Shown: positions 8,124-15,494 of the stretch, one piece after another
How positions within the stretch are numbered: the first letter of the stretch is position 1
How the letters are laid out: every line of letters begins with the position of its first letter
Origin: Thioalkalivibrio sp. ALJ7
GTDB lineage: Bacteria > Pseudomonadota > Gammaproteobacteria > Ectothiorhodospirales > Ectothiorhodospiraceae
Direction of reading: 5' to 3'
Assembly (NCBI RefSeq): GCF_000376865.1
Contig: NZ_AQXQ01000012.1
Span: 248,001-312,000, forward strand
DNA length: 64,000 nt
Notes under the pieces: model-generated
What the model saw: the letters and a program-made list of their open reading frames with translations, nothing else
The model's database searches: none
What the model was told of the DNA's origin: nothing
Made by a program: the position numbers and the translations under genes

Positions 8124-8159
8124 AACCACGCTGCCGAGACCACGGGCCTGTTGCAGGCG

Positions 8160-11100
8160 TTACCGCGGCATACATTTCACCCCACCCAATTGCTCCAGTG
8201 GTCGCGGGCGGTCGATGTAGTAGCCCTGCACGTAGTCGATGCCGATGGCGGCCAGGCACTCGACGGATGCCGCGTCCTCGACAAATTCGGCAATGGTCTG
8301 CAGGCCCATGGTGTGGGCGATGGCGTGGATCGATCGGACCATGGCCTCGTCGGTCGGGTTGTTCGCGATCTCGCGCACGAACACGCCGTCGATCTTCACG
8401 TAATGCACCGGCAGGTTGCGCAGGTACCCAAAAGAGGACAACCCCGAGCCAAAGTCGTCCAGCGAAAACCGGCAACCGTTGGTGGACAGCGCCTCAATGA
8501 ATTGCTGTGCGGCATCGAAACTCCCGATGGCACTGGTCTCGGTGATCTCGAAACAGACGGACTCGCCAGGTACCTGGTGCTGCTCCAGCAACGCTTGTAT
8601 CTCGGCGAGCAGGGCCGAATCCCCAAGGCTCGCACCAGAGAGATTGATTGCGCAGATGATGGAATGTCCGGGGTCCGAGCGTTGCAGATCTCCCATCCAT
8701 GCGAGCGTATTGCGCAGCACCCAGCGGTCGACCTCGGGCATCATCCCGTAACGCTCCGCGGCCGGTATGAAGGCGCTGGGCGGAACCAGATTGTCCTCGT
8801 CATCAAGGAGGCGAACGAGGATCTCGTAGTGGACCGCCGGGGCGTCCGGGTCCGCCGCCGGAACGATGGGTTGGAAGTACAGCCGCAGCCGGTCGCGGTC
8901 GAGCGCGCTGCGGATGCGGGCGGCCCACTGCATCTGGCCCTGCCGCTCGGCGAGGTCCTTGTCGTCGGGTTCGAACAGGTGCACGCGGTTGCGCCCGTGC
9001 TCCTTGGCCACATAGCAGGCAGCATCGGCCTGTCCGAGCACTTCAGCCAGATCACTGCCGCCCGCTTCCAGGGCGACCAGACCGATACTGCTACCGAGAG
9101 CAAATTGACGGCCCTTCCAGGGAAACCGGAATCGATGAACTCTTTCGCGGATTTTTTCGGCGACACTCTGCCCTCCGCTAACCGGACAGTCGCGCAGGAT
9201 CACGCCGAATTCGTCCCCGCCAAGGCGAGCAAAGATATCGCTCTCGCGCAGGCAGTCTCCAATCACGCGGCTGATCTGGCGGAGCAGTTCGTCTCCTGCA
9301 AGGTGGCCGCAGGTATCGTTGACGACCTTGAACTGATCCAGGTCGATATAGCAAAGCACATGGCGCCGGTGCGGGTCGCGGGCCCCCGCCAGCAACTCGC
9401 CCAGTCGCGCCTCGAACTCCCTGCGGTTAAACAGGCCGGTCAGGGCGTCGTGCGTGGCCTCCCAGGACAACTGGCGCTCCATCGCCTGCGCTTCGGTCAC
9501 ATCGTGCAAAACCAGAATGCCGCCCGCTACGCTGTCCTCCCGATCCAGAATTGGCGCGGCGGTATATCGCACCACCCGCTTCTCACCGGATGCATCGACC
9601 AGACTCCAGGTCGTGGAACTGTTCTGAACGTTCCTCTCGCGCAGCAGTGAGGCGATCACGTTGTCGCAATCTGCCAACATTGACTGATCCTCGAAACGGA
9701 ACAATCGGCACAGTGGGAGCCCTTCTGCCTTGTCAGCCAGCTGGCAACTGAGGCTTGCGGCGCTGGCATTGATGAATCGAACCCGTCCCGTTTCGTCCGT
9801 GGCGACAACCGCATCCACAATCGACTCGAGGGTTACCTGAGCCAGTTCCCGCTCGCGATCCAGCTGGTTCTGCACCATCCGCCGCTCGGTGACGTCCCGA
9901 ATCACTGCCGTGTAGAAAGACTGGCCCCCATCAGTGCTTGGCGAGGCGTGCAGCTCAAGATAGCGTTTCCGATCGCCGATCTGACCCTGGACTTCCTCGA
10001 CACCACCGGACTGGAGACGCTGCTGGATCCCTCGAGCGAAACGCGTGCCAAGCAGGGGCTGCAATAACTCGTCCAAAGGACGGCCACTGACACCCTTCTC
10101 GTCGATTGCCAGCAGTTTTTCCGCGCCGGGATTCAGGCTGATCACCTGACCGGCCGGATCGAAGGTCACGATGCCCTCGCTCATGTCGCGAAACATCGTT
10201 CGCGTCCGGTTTACTGCGCTCTCCAGTGCAGCCATCACTTCGTTATACCGGCGTGCGATCAGTCCGACCTCCGTAAATGGCTCGACCGGCACGCGCCGGG
10301 CGAGATCTGTATCGCTGGCCTGCCGCTCCATCGCGCTCAGGAGATCGATCAGGTCGGTGCGAGCACCGTGCTCGCTAACGTTGAGACCAACCCTTTCATC
10401 TTCCGCGCTGACACGCAGCGGCCGCCAACGGTCGATCCCGCGCAAGATCAACCAGGCCAGGACAAAGGTAGTCGCGCCAATTGCAACGATGCCCAGCACC
10501 TGCACGCCCACCTGTTCCAGACGCCCCAGACCAGTGGCCAGATGCTCCGGCTGCCCGAAGAGACCTACCGCCAGCGTGCCCCAGATGCCGGCTGCCAGAT
10601 GAACCGGTATCGCCCCGACACTGTCGTCCAGACGGCGCCGGATCATCCAAAGGTCGGCGGCCAGCATGACCGCTCCGCCGATCGCACCGATGAGCACCGC
10701 CATACTGGTGGAAACAGCGTGCGCCCCGGCTGTAATGGCCACCAGACCGGCAATCAGGCCATTCAGCGGCACCAGCAGGTTGTCGGAATGCCCACCCCCA
10801 ATGCGCCGGCTCAGGAAAAAGGCCGTGACCGCCCCTGCCGCCGCTGCCAGAAGGGTATTGCCGATGATCGCCGGCACCCGTTCAGTGAGGCCCAGCTCGC
10901 TGCCACCATTGAATCCGATCCAGCCGAGCATGAAGAACAGCCCACCGAGCGCGGCCATAGGCAGGTTGCTGGCGGGAATTCGCTGCACGCCGTCCTCGGT
11001 GAAGCGCCCGATTCGCGGGCCGATCACGATCACGGCCGCCAGCGCAACCCAGCCGCCCACGCTATGCACCACCGTCGAGCCGGCAAAGTCGACGAAGCCC

Positions 11101-11561
11101 ATCGCGGCCAGCCAACCATCCCCTGGAGCGATGACGCCGCCCCAAGCCCAATGGCCACTGAGTGGATAGATCAATACAACCACGACCAGCGTCACCAGGC
11201 CGTAGCTGACATAGGACATCCGCTCCGAGACCGCCCCGGATACGATAGTCGCGGCGGTTGCCGCAAACATCGCCTGGAAGATGAAGAACGCGGTCTTCTC
11301 AACGCCCAGTTCGCCCAGGTCCGGCAGCCAGAATCCACTGCCGATCAGGCCCATGGAGCTGGGCCCGAACATCAGGCCAAAGCCCACGGCCCAGAAAGCC
11401 AGCAGGGTCAGCACGAGATCCGTCGCGTTCTTCATCGCGACGTTGATCGCGTTTTTGCTTCGAGTCACGCCCGCCTCAAGGGAGAGGAAACCCAACTGCA
11501 TCAACAACACGAGTGTCGCGCTGACCAGCAGCCAGACGACATCGACTTGCGTCAACTGCAT
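8160..11561 (-). CDS. Ammonium-transporter-domain c-di-GMP sensor: Amt-PAS-PAS-GGDEF-EAL fusion
   Basis: A single 1133-aa chain. Residues 1-400 are a full Amt/MEP channel with the twin pore histidines (H166 in VVHSVGGW, H321 in VHLAAGIWGTLAVGLF) and the FQAMFAATAATIVSGAVSER segment. A short linker (SEHGARTDL) leads to two PAS domains (about 455-565 and 575-695). The GGDEF domain (700-865) has intact GGDEF at 781-785 and an inhibitory RxxD (RESD, 772-775). The EAL domain (880-1130) carries EIL in place of EAL but keeps FEITETS, SLDDFGSG, VKIDGVFV, AEFVED and VQGYY. The Amt part probably senses ammonium, or transports it, to tune c-di-GMP synthesis and breakdown. A candidate sigma-54 promoter and NtrC site lie upstream. 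Confidence 0.95.
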   Translation of the reverse strand: MQLTQVDVVWLLVSATLVLLMQLGFLSLEAGVTRSKNAINVAMKNATDLVLTLLAFWAVGFGLMFGPSSMGLIGSGFWLPDLGELGVEKTAFFIFQAMFAATAATIVSGAVSERMSYVSYGLVTLVVVVLIYPLSGHWAWGGVIAPGDGWLAAMGFVDFAGSTVVHSVGGWVALAAVIVIGPRIGRFTEDGVQRIPASNLPMAALGGLFFMLGWIGFNGGSELGLTERVPAIIGNTLLAAAAGAVTAFFLSRRIGGGHSDNLLVPLNGLIAGLVAITAGAHAVSTSMAVLIGAIGGAVMLAADLWMIRRRLDDSVGAIPVHLAAGIWGTLAVGLFGQPEHLATGLGRLEQVGVQVLGIVAIGATTFVLAWLILRGIDRWRPLRVSAEDERVGLNVSEHGARTDLIDLLSAMERQASDTDLARRVPVEPFTEVGLIARRYNEVMAALESAVNRTRTMFRDMSEGIVTFDPAGQVISLNPGAEKLLAIDEKGVSGRPLDELLQPLLGTRFARGIQQRLQSGGVEEVQGQIGDRKRYLELHASPSTDGGQSFYTAVIRDVTERRMVQNQLDRERELAQVTLESIVDAVVATDETGRVRFINASAASLSCQLADKAEGLPLCRLFRFEDQSMLADCDNVIASLLRERNVQNSSTTWSLVDASGEKRVVRYTAAPILDREDSVAGGILVLHDVTEAQAMERQLSWEATHDALTGLFNRREFEARLGELLAGARDPHRRHVLCYIDLDQFKVVNDTCGHLAGDELLRQISRVIGDCLRESDIFARLGGDEFGVILRDCPVSGGQSVAEKIRERVHRFRFPWKGRQFALGSSIGLVALEAGGSDLAEVLGQADAACYVAKEHGRNRVHLFEPDDKDLAERQGQMQWAARIRSALDRDRLRLYFQPIVPAADPDAPAVHYEILVRLLDDEDNLVPPSAFIPAAERYGMMPEVDRWVLRNTLAWMGDLQRSDPGHSIICAINLSGASLGDSALLAEIQALLEQHQVPGESVCFEITETSAIGSFDAAQQFIEALSTNGCRFSLDDFGSGLSSFGYLRNLPVHYVKIDGVFVREIANNPTDEAMVRSIHAIAHTMGLQTIAEFVEDAASVECLAAIGIDYVQGYYIDRPRPLEQLGGVKCMPR

Positions 11562-11608
11562 GCAGCCGGCCTGAGTTCAGTGCGGACAATCGCCATACCC
11601 ACCACCGA

Positions 11609-11624
11609 AGCAAATTTGGCACCA
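11609..11624 (-). promoter_or_regulatory. Candidate sigma-54 promoter of the Amt-GGDEF-EAL gene
   Basis: The minus strand reads TGGTGCCAAATTTGCT: the essential GG and GC are 10 bp apart and TTGCT is intact, with three mismatches in the -24 block. It is placed about 48 bp before the start codon, giving a leader of about 36 nt. Confidence 0.55.
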
Positions 11625-11758
11625 ACTCCATCATGTGAGCACGAGCGGAGCGAGGTAATGCGCCTCGCGCTCAGCCTTAAGGACCTAACGGGCCATACAG
11701 GCGTGCCAAGACTACTTAACGGACAGCACGTCCCTCAGATCACTTTTTCTCGTCTTTT

Positions 11759-11775
11759 TGCACTGTTTCGATGCG
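11759..11775. promoter_or_regulatory. Candidate NtrC enhancer site
   Basis: TGCACTGTTTCGATGCG matches the NtrC palindrome TGCACTATTTTGGTGCA at 13 of 17 positions, with both conserved half-site cores. It lies about 135-165 bp upstream of the sigma-54 promoter at 11609-11624. This fits nitrogen control of an ammonium sensor but is unproven. Confidence 0.4.
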
Positions 11776-11979
11776 GAACGCACTCATACAGGGCTAAAGC
11801 CCGAAGGGGCGCACTCATTAGGCGCGCCATTGCATCGAAGGGGAGCAGAAACGGTGTAGCACGGACCAGAAAATTGGGATCCAGGCACCAAACAACACAA
11901 ACTCTTCTAGCTGAACGCCATTACGATTGCCGCGCCCGAGTGGCGGATGTCTTGCCTCCTTTCTCCGGGACTTGCTCCG

Positions 11980-12343
11980 CGAGGATTTCGACAAGGACAC
12001 CCGCGCCCGCAGCGGCCTTTTTGCCGCGGCGGTGGCCTTCTCCGTGTTCGAGATGCTGGACAAGACCCAGCTCGCGGTGGTCACCCTGGCCGGGGCCTCC
12101 GGTGCGCTACTGCCGGTGGTGCTAGGCGCCACGGTCGGGATTCTGCTGATCACGACCCCGGCGCTGATCCTGGGCAAGCGCTTTGCCAACAGCATCCCGG
12201 CCGCCCCCCTGCGCTTCGTGGCCTCCGGCCTGTTCCTGCTGGTGGGGCTGTGGACCTGGGCCGAGGCCGGCGGCTGGATGCCCGATCTCGGTCTGCCCGA
12301 TTTCTCGGGGATGCTGCAGCGGGCGGTGGAGAACCATCAGTAA
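11980..12343 (+). pseudogene. Truncated duplicate of the GDT1/MneA-like gene
   Basis: From 11980 the sequence equals the full gene at 13218 onward (offset 1238). It starts at codons DFDKDTRARS and continues through the second conserved motif EMLDKT to the same stop codon. The first half, with the EIGDRS motif, is absent, as is the riboswitch. A few changes cluster in the first 75 bp; from about 12040 to the stop the two copies are identical, so the duplication is recent. Similarity continues downstream through the 121-bp repeat. Confidence 0.88.
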
Positions 12344-12434
12344 TGCGCCGAGGCTCGGGCGTTTCGAATAGGCCCCCCACAGGTCAAGGCGTGGCATAGA
12401 GCGACGAAGACGAAGACACCCACGTTCTCCGCCC

Positions 12435-12555
12435 CGTCATGGCGAGGCCCCACAGGGGCCGTGGCCATCTCCAAACGCAACCCCAAACGTCCGCCTCTGT
12501 CAGCGCCGGGGACATCCACAGAGATCGCCACGGCGCTGCGCGCCTCGCGATGACG
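12435..12555. repeat. 121-bp palindromic element, copy C
   Basis: A full-length copy of the element at 7754-7874, with ends CGTCATGGCGAGG and CTCGCGATGACG. It stands 91 bp past the stop of the truncated exporter copy, the same context that copy D has after the intact gene. Purine-rich GACGAA repeats flank it. Confidence 0.85.
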
Positions 12556-12679
12556 GTGTTTGCCTCTCCGCCGTGGTGAAACCTCACAGGGGCGACGAAG
12601 ACGAGGGCGAAGACGAGGACACCCACCCTCTTGAGGCCGGCCTTCTGAATCCGAAGTCAGCTCCTGACCGACTTACGTG

Positions 12680-12708
12680 TGGACGGGGCCGGAAGGCTTC
12701 GCTAAGAT
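12680..12708 (+). promoter_or_regulatory. Promoter of the riboswitch-controlled exporter gene
   Basis: TGGACG at 12680-12685 and TAAGAT at 12703-12708 are separated by 17 bp and resemble sigma-70 -35 and -10 boxes. Transcription would begin at about 12715, a few bases before the riboswitch. Confidence 0.5.
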
Positions 12709-12717
12709 GCGCGCACC

Positions 12718-12900
12718 CTCAGGGGAGTAGTCGCTCCGGCCGCCCTGGCCGGAGGCACACGTCAACATACTTGGCCGCATGGCCGTGGCGTGTGCAGCCC
12801 GTGCGAAGGCGCTATGGCGCCGGTTCCGCACCGGGCCTGACAAGACCTGTGGCACCGATATCCGGCCTGCCTTGTGGCAGGCCCGGCCCGTGGGCGGGCG
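12718..12900 (+). promoter_or_regulatory. yybP-ykoY (Mn2+) riboswitch
   Basis: The leader contains the class signature AGGGGAGTAG, a stem CTCCGGCC/GGCCGGAG, then GTCAACATACTTGG inside a GCACACG/CGTGTGC helix, and a closing segment CCTGACAAGACCTG. A further stem CCTGCC-ttgt-GGCAGG (about 12865-12880) may be the expression platform. This class binds Mn2+ and switches on exporters. It lies directly upstream of a GDT1/MneA-like gene, a textbook target. The 3' limit is approximate. Confidence 0.92.
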
Positions 12901-12951
12901 GCGATGTCGGTGTCACCGGTTTTGTCGTGCCGCTCGCCCCGGATGATCTTC

Positions 12952-13581
12952 ATGGAACTCTTCCTGCTTTCCATTGTGGCTGTTGCGATCGCGGAGATCG
13001 GCGACCGCTCGATGTTTCTGGCCGCCCTGTTCGGGATGCGCTGTCGCAGCGCCTGGGCGGTGTTCTGGGGCATGGCCACGGGTCTTTTTCTCAATCAACT
13101 GCTGTCCGCGGTGGCCGGGATCTGGCTGTTCGCGGTGATCGCGACCGACTGGCATCTGTGGGTGGTCGGGGCCGCATTCCTGGCGATGGCGGTCTGGGTG
13201 CTGATCCCGGAGGACGACGAGGATTTCGACAAGGACACCCGCGCCCGCAGCGCCTTTTTCGCCGCGGCGGTGGCCTTCTTCGTGTTCGAGATGCTGGACA
13301 AGACCCAGCTCGCGGTGGTCACCCTGGCCGGGGCCTCCGGTGCGCTACTGCCGGTGGTGCTAGGCGCCACGGTCGGGATTCTGCTGATCACGACCCCGGC
13401 GCTGATCCTGGGCAAGCGCTTTGCCAACAGCATCCCGGCCGCCCCCCTGCGCTTCGTGGCCTCCGGCCTGTTCCTGCTGGTGGGGCTGTGGACCTGGGCC
13501 GAGGCCGGCGGCTGGATGCCCGATCTCGGTCTGCCCGATTTCTCGGGGATGCTGCAGCGGGCGGTGGAGAACCATCAGTAA
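12952..13581 (+). CDS. GDT1/TMEM165-family (UPF0016) cation exporter, MneA-like
   Basis: A 209-aa inner-membrane protein with about six hydrophobic segments in two related halves. It has the two family signature motifs: EIGDRS near the N-terminus and EMLDKT in the second half, separated by a charged loop (EDDEDFDKDTRARS). Bacterial members (MneA) export Mn2+. The start is the Met of MELFLLSIVAVAIAE, which fits the family; an open frame goes back to 12874 through the riboswitch. Control by the upstream Mn2+ riboswitch supports manganese detoxification. A truncated duplicate lies upstream, and two 121-bp repeats follow the stop. Confidence 0.92.
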   Translation: MELFLLSIVAVAIAEIGDRSMFLAALFGMRCRSAWAVFWGMATGLFLNQLLSAVAGIWLFAVIATDWHLWVVGAAFLAMAVWVLIPEDDEDFDKDTRARSAFFAAAVAFFVFEMLDKTQLAVVTLAGASGALLPVVLGATVGILLITTPALILGKRFANSIPAAPLRFVASGLFLLVGLWTWAEAGGWMPDLGLPDFSGMLQRAVENHQ

Positions 13582-13672
13582 CGGGCCGAGGCTCGGGCGT
13601 TTCGAATAGGCCCTTGCGGGTCAAGACGTGGCATGGTGCGACGAAGACGAAGACACCCACGTTCTCCGCCCC

Positions 13673-13793
13673 CGTCATGGCGAGGCCCCGCAGGGGCCGT
13701 GGCCATCTCCGAATGCAACCCCAAACGTCCGCCTCTGTCAGCGCCGGGGACATCCACAGAGATCGCCACGGCGCTGCGCGCCTCGCGATGACG
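13673..13793. repeat. 121-bp palindromic element, copy D
   Basis: A full-length copy of the family described at 7754-7874, 91 bp after the exporter stop codon. With copy E it forms a tandem array of period 197 bp whose spacer is GTGTTTGCTTCTCCGTCGTG-ATGAAACCTCGCAGGGG plus GACGAA repeats. Confidence 0.85.
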
Positions 13794-13869
13794 GTGTTTG
13801 CTTCTCCGTCGTGATGAAACCTCGCAGGGGCGACGAAGACGAAGACGAAGGCACCCACGTTCTCCGCCC

Positions 13870-13990
13870 CGTCATGGCGAGGCCCCGCAGGGGCCGTGGC
13901 CATCTCCGAACGCGACCCCAAACGTCCGCCTCTGTCAGCGCCGAGGACATCCACAGAGATCGCCACGACGCTGCGCGCCTCGCGATGACG
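13870..13990. repeat. 121-bp palindromic element, copy E
   Basis: A full-length copy, offset exactly 197 bp from copy D, and like it flanked by GACGAA-rich spacer. A third spacer start follows at about 14008. The region 13582-14155 otherwise has no gene. Confidence 0.85.
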
Positions 13991-14155
13991 GTGTTTGCTT
14001 CTCCGTCGTGATGAAACCTCGCAGGGGCGACGAAGGCGAGGACCCCTATCGTTTCCGTTCCGCAACGTTCGGTCAGCGCCCGGGGTTGCTTGCGGCCAAG
14101 TGTCCAGACTGTATGCTCGGGCGCTCCGCAAACACTGCCAGCGAGAACCACCACC

Positions 14156-15247
14156 ATGGGTACGCCTGACAACTCCCCGGACCTGGAACAGCCCGAAGGC
14201 CCGAGCCAAGCCGATCAGGACGGCTTTGCCGCGTTCGAACGGGGCGACTATCGGACAGCGGGGGAACTGTGGGCGGCCAGTGCCGAGGCGGGCTCCGCCT
14301 GGGCCCAGTTGGGTATGGGGATTCTGTATGCCGATGGCCTCGGGCTGGATGTCGATGCCGAGCGTGCGCGCGGGTACTGGGAGCAGGCCGCGGCGCAGGG
14401 ACTGAGCGATGCCAGCTTTAACCTGGGCGTGATGGCGGAGAAGGCCGACCCCGCCGATACCGAGGCGGCCCGACACTGGTACCGCCATGCGGCCGAGACG
14501 GGTCACATCGTGGCGCAGAACAACCTGGCCGTGCTGCTGCAGAACACGGGCGACGAGGCTGCCGCCACCGAAGCCGTCCAGTGGTGGAAACGCGCCGCGG
14601 AGCACGACGACCCCGACGCCCTGAACAGTCTCGGTGTCGCGCACCAGCAAGGCAGTGGGTGCGCCCGCGATCGGACCGCCGCCGCCGAGTACTACGCCCG
14701 TGCCGCCGAAGCGGGACACCGCGATGCGGCCTTCAACCTCGCCCTGGCCCTGGAACAGGGCGACGGCGTAGCAACGGACATGACCGGGGCCGCCCACTGG
14801 TATCGGCAAGCCGCCGAGGCCGGGGACCCGGACGCCGCCGCCCGCCTGGGCAACCTCTGCCGCGACGGCAACGGCACGCAGGAAGACCTGACGGCGGCGG
14901 CCCACTGGTATCGCGCCGCGGCCGAAGCCGGCCATCCCCAGGCTCAGGCGAATCTGGGCGTCCTCCTGGAACGGGGGCTTGGGGTGACGCAAGACGAGTC
15001 GGCCGCGGCCGCCTGGTACCTGGCCTCGGCGCGGCAGGGGCTGGCCCCGGCGCAGTACAACATGGGCATCGTGCTCGCCGAGGGCCGTGGCGTGGAGGCC
15101 GACCTGCCCGGCGCCTGGGCCTGGTTCGCGCGCGCCGCCGATCAGGGCCACAAGCCGGCCGCGGAGGCCCGCGACTACGTCCACCAGCAGCTCACCCCGG
15201 AACAACGCCGCGAGGCCGAGGCGCGCAAGACCGAGAGCTCCCGCTAG
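14156..15247 (+). CDS. Sel1-repeat (TPR-like) protein
   Basis: A 363-aa protein built of about eight to nine Sel1 repeats of roughly 36 residues, recognisable by the recurring pattern A-x-x-x-L-G-x-x-x-x-x-G-x-G-V followed by AAxWYRxAAEAGxxxA. Such solenoids act as protein-protein scaffolds; no enzymatic motif is present. No export signal is visible at the chosen ATG (MGTPDNSPDLEQP), so it is probably cytoplasmic. The frame also opens at a TTG at 14090, less likely. It stands alone between repeat clusters. Confidence 0.88.
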   Translation: MGTPDNSPDLEQPEGPSQADQDGFAAFERGDYRTAGELWAASAEAGSAWAQLGMGILYADGLGLDVDAERARGYWEQAAAQGLSDASFNLGVMAEKADPADTEAARHWYRHAAETGHIVAQNNLAVLLQNTGDEAAATEAVQWWKRAAEHDDPDALNSLGVAHQQGSGCARDRTAAAEYYARAAEAGHRDAAFNLALALEQGDGVATDMTGAAHWYRQAAEAGDPDAAARLGNLCRDGNGTQEDLTAAAHWYRAAAEAGHPQAQANLGVLLERGLGVTQDESAAAAWYLASARQGLAPAQYNMGIVLAEGRGVEADLPGAWAWFARAADQGHKPAAEARDYVHQQLTPEQRREAEARKTESSR

Positions 15248-15311
15248 TCCACCAGCGCGGGCACCCTAAGCGCAGCAAGCAGAGGCCAGCCAACTCACTA
15301 CCTGTCCCGCC

Positions 15312-15413
15312 ATGGCGCCGGATGGCTACGGATTCCACGACTACTGGCGTATGGGGCTGTCGCTGCTAGTGATGGTGACTGCCGTGCCACTCATCCCGTG
15401 GGTGTGGCCACGG
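15312..15413 (+). pseudogene. C-terminal remnant of an SLC13-type transporter
   Basis: The peptide MAPDGYGFHDYWRMGLSLLV followed by MVTAVPLIPWVWP is typical of the last helix of SLC13/DASS anion transporters. Nothing upstream continues the gene, and the frame reads on into unrelated sequence. It appears to be the relic of a deleted transporter gene. Confidence 0.55.
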
Positions 15414-15494
15414 CAGGGGGTATCACCGAGTCTCGGACCTGGAATACGTTCTGGCGAACGGGTGAAGCCCCCCTTCCAATGGCCCTCCCGACGC

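Larger units (their letters stand above)
11562..11979. other. Control region upstream of the Amt fusion
   Basis: No credible gene is seen here. The stretch holds the candidate sigma-54 promoter (11609-11624) and NtrC-like site (11759-11775) for the Amt fusion gene, then runs into the broken 5' edge of the duplicated exporter fragment at about 11980. Confidence 0.5.

Noticed and set aside
8151-9650. 499-codon plus-strand frame opposite the Amt-GGDEF-EAL gene
   Set aside because: Shadow of the EAL and GGDEF coding strand; the composition is low-complexity and not protein-like.
10368-12125. 585-codon plus-strand frame crossing the Amt gene and its upstream region
   Set aside because: Antisense shadow rich in His, Gln and Arg; it crosses the control region without any recognisable domain.
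13673-14040. Tandem 197-bp units as a CRISPR array
   Set aside because: Units are too long, only two and a half copies exist, and the spacers are themselves repeated.
13388-15205. 605-codon minus-strand frame opposite the Sel1 gene and repeats
   Set aside because: Its glycine/arginine-rich sequence reflects the Sel1 repeats read backwards, and it runs on through non-coding repeat elements.
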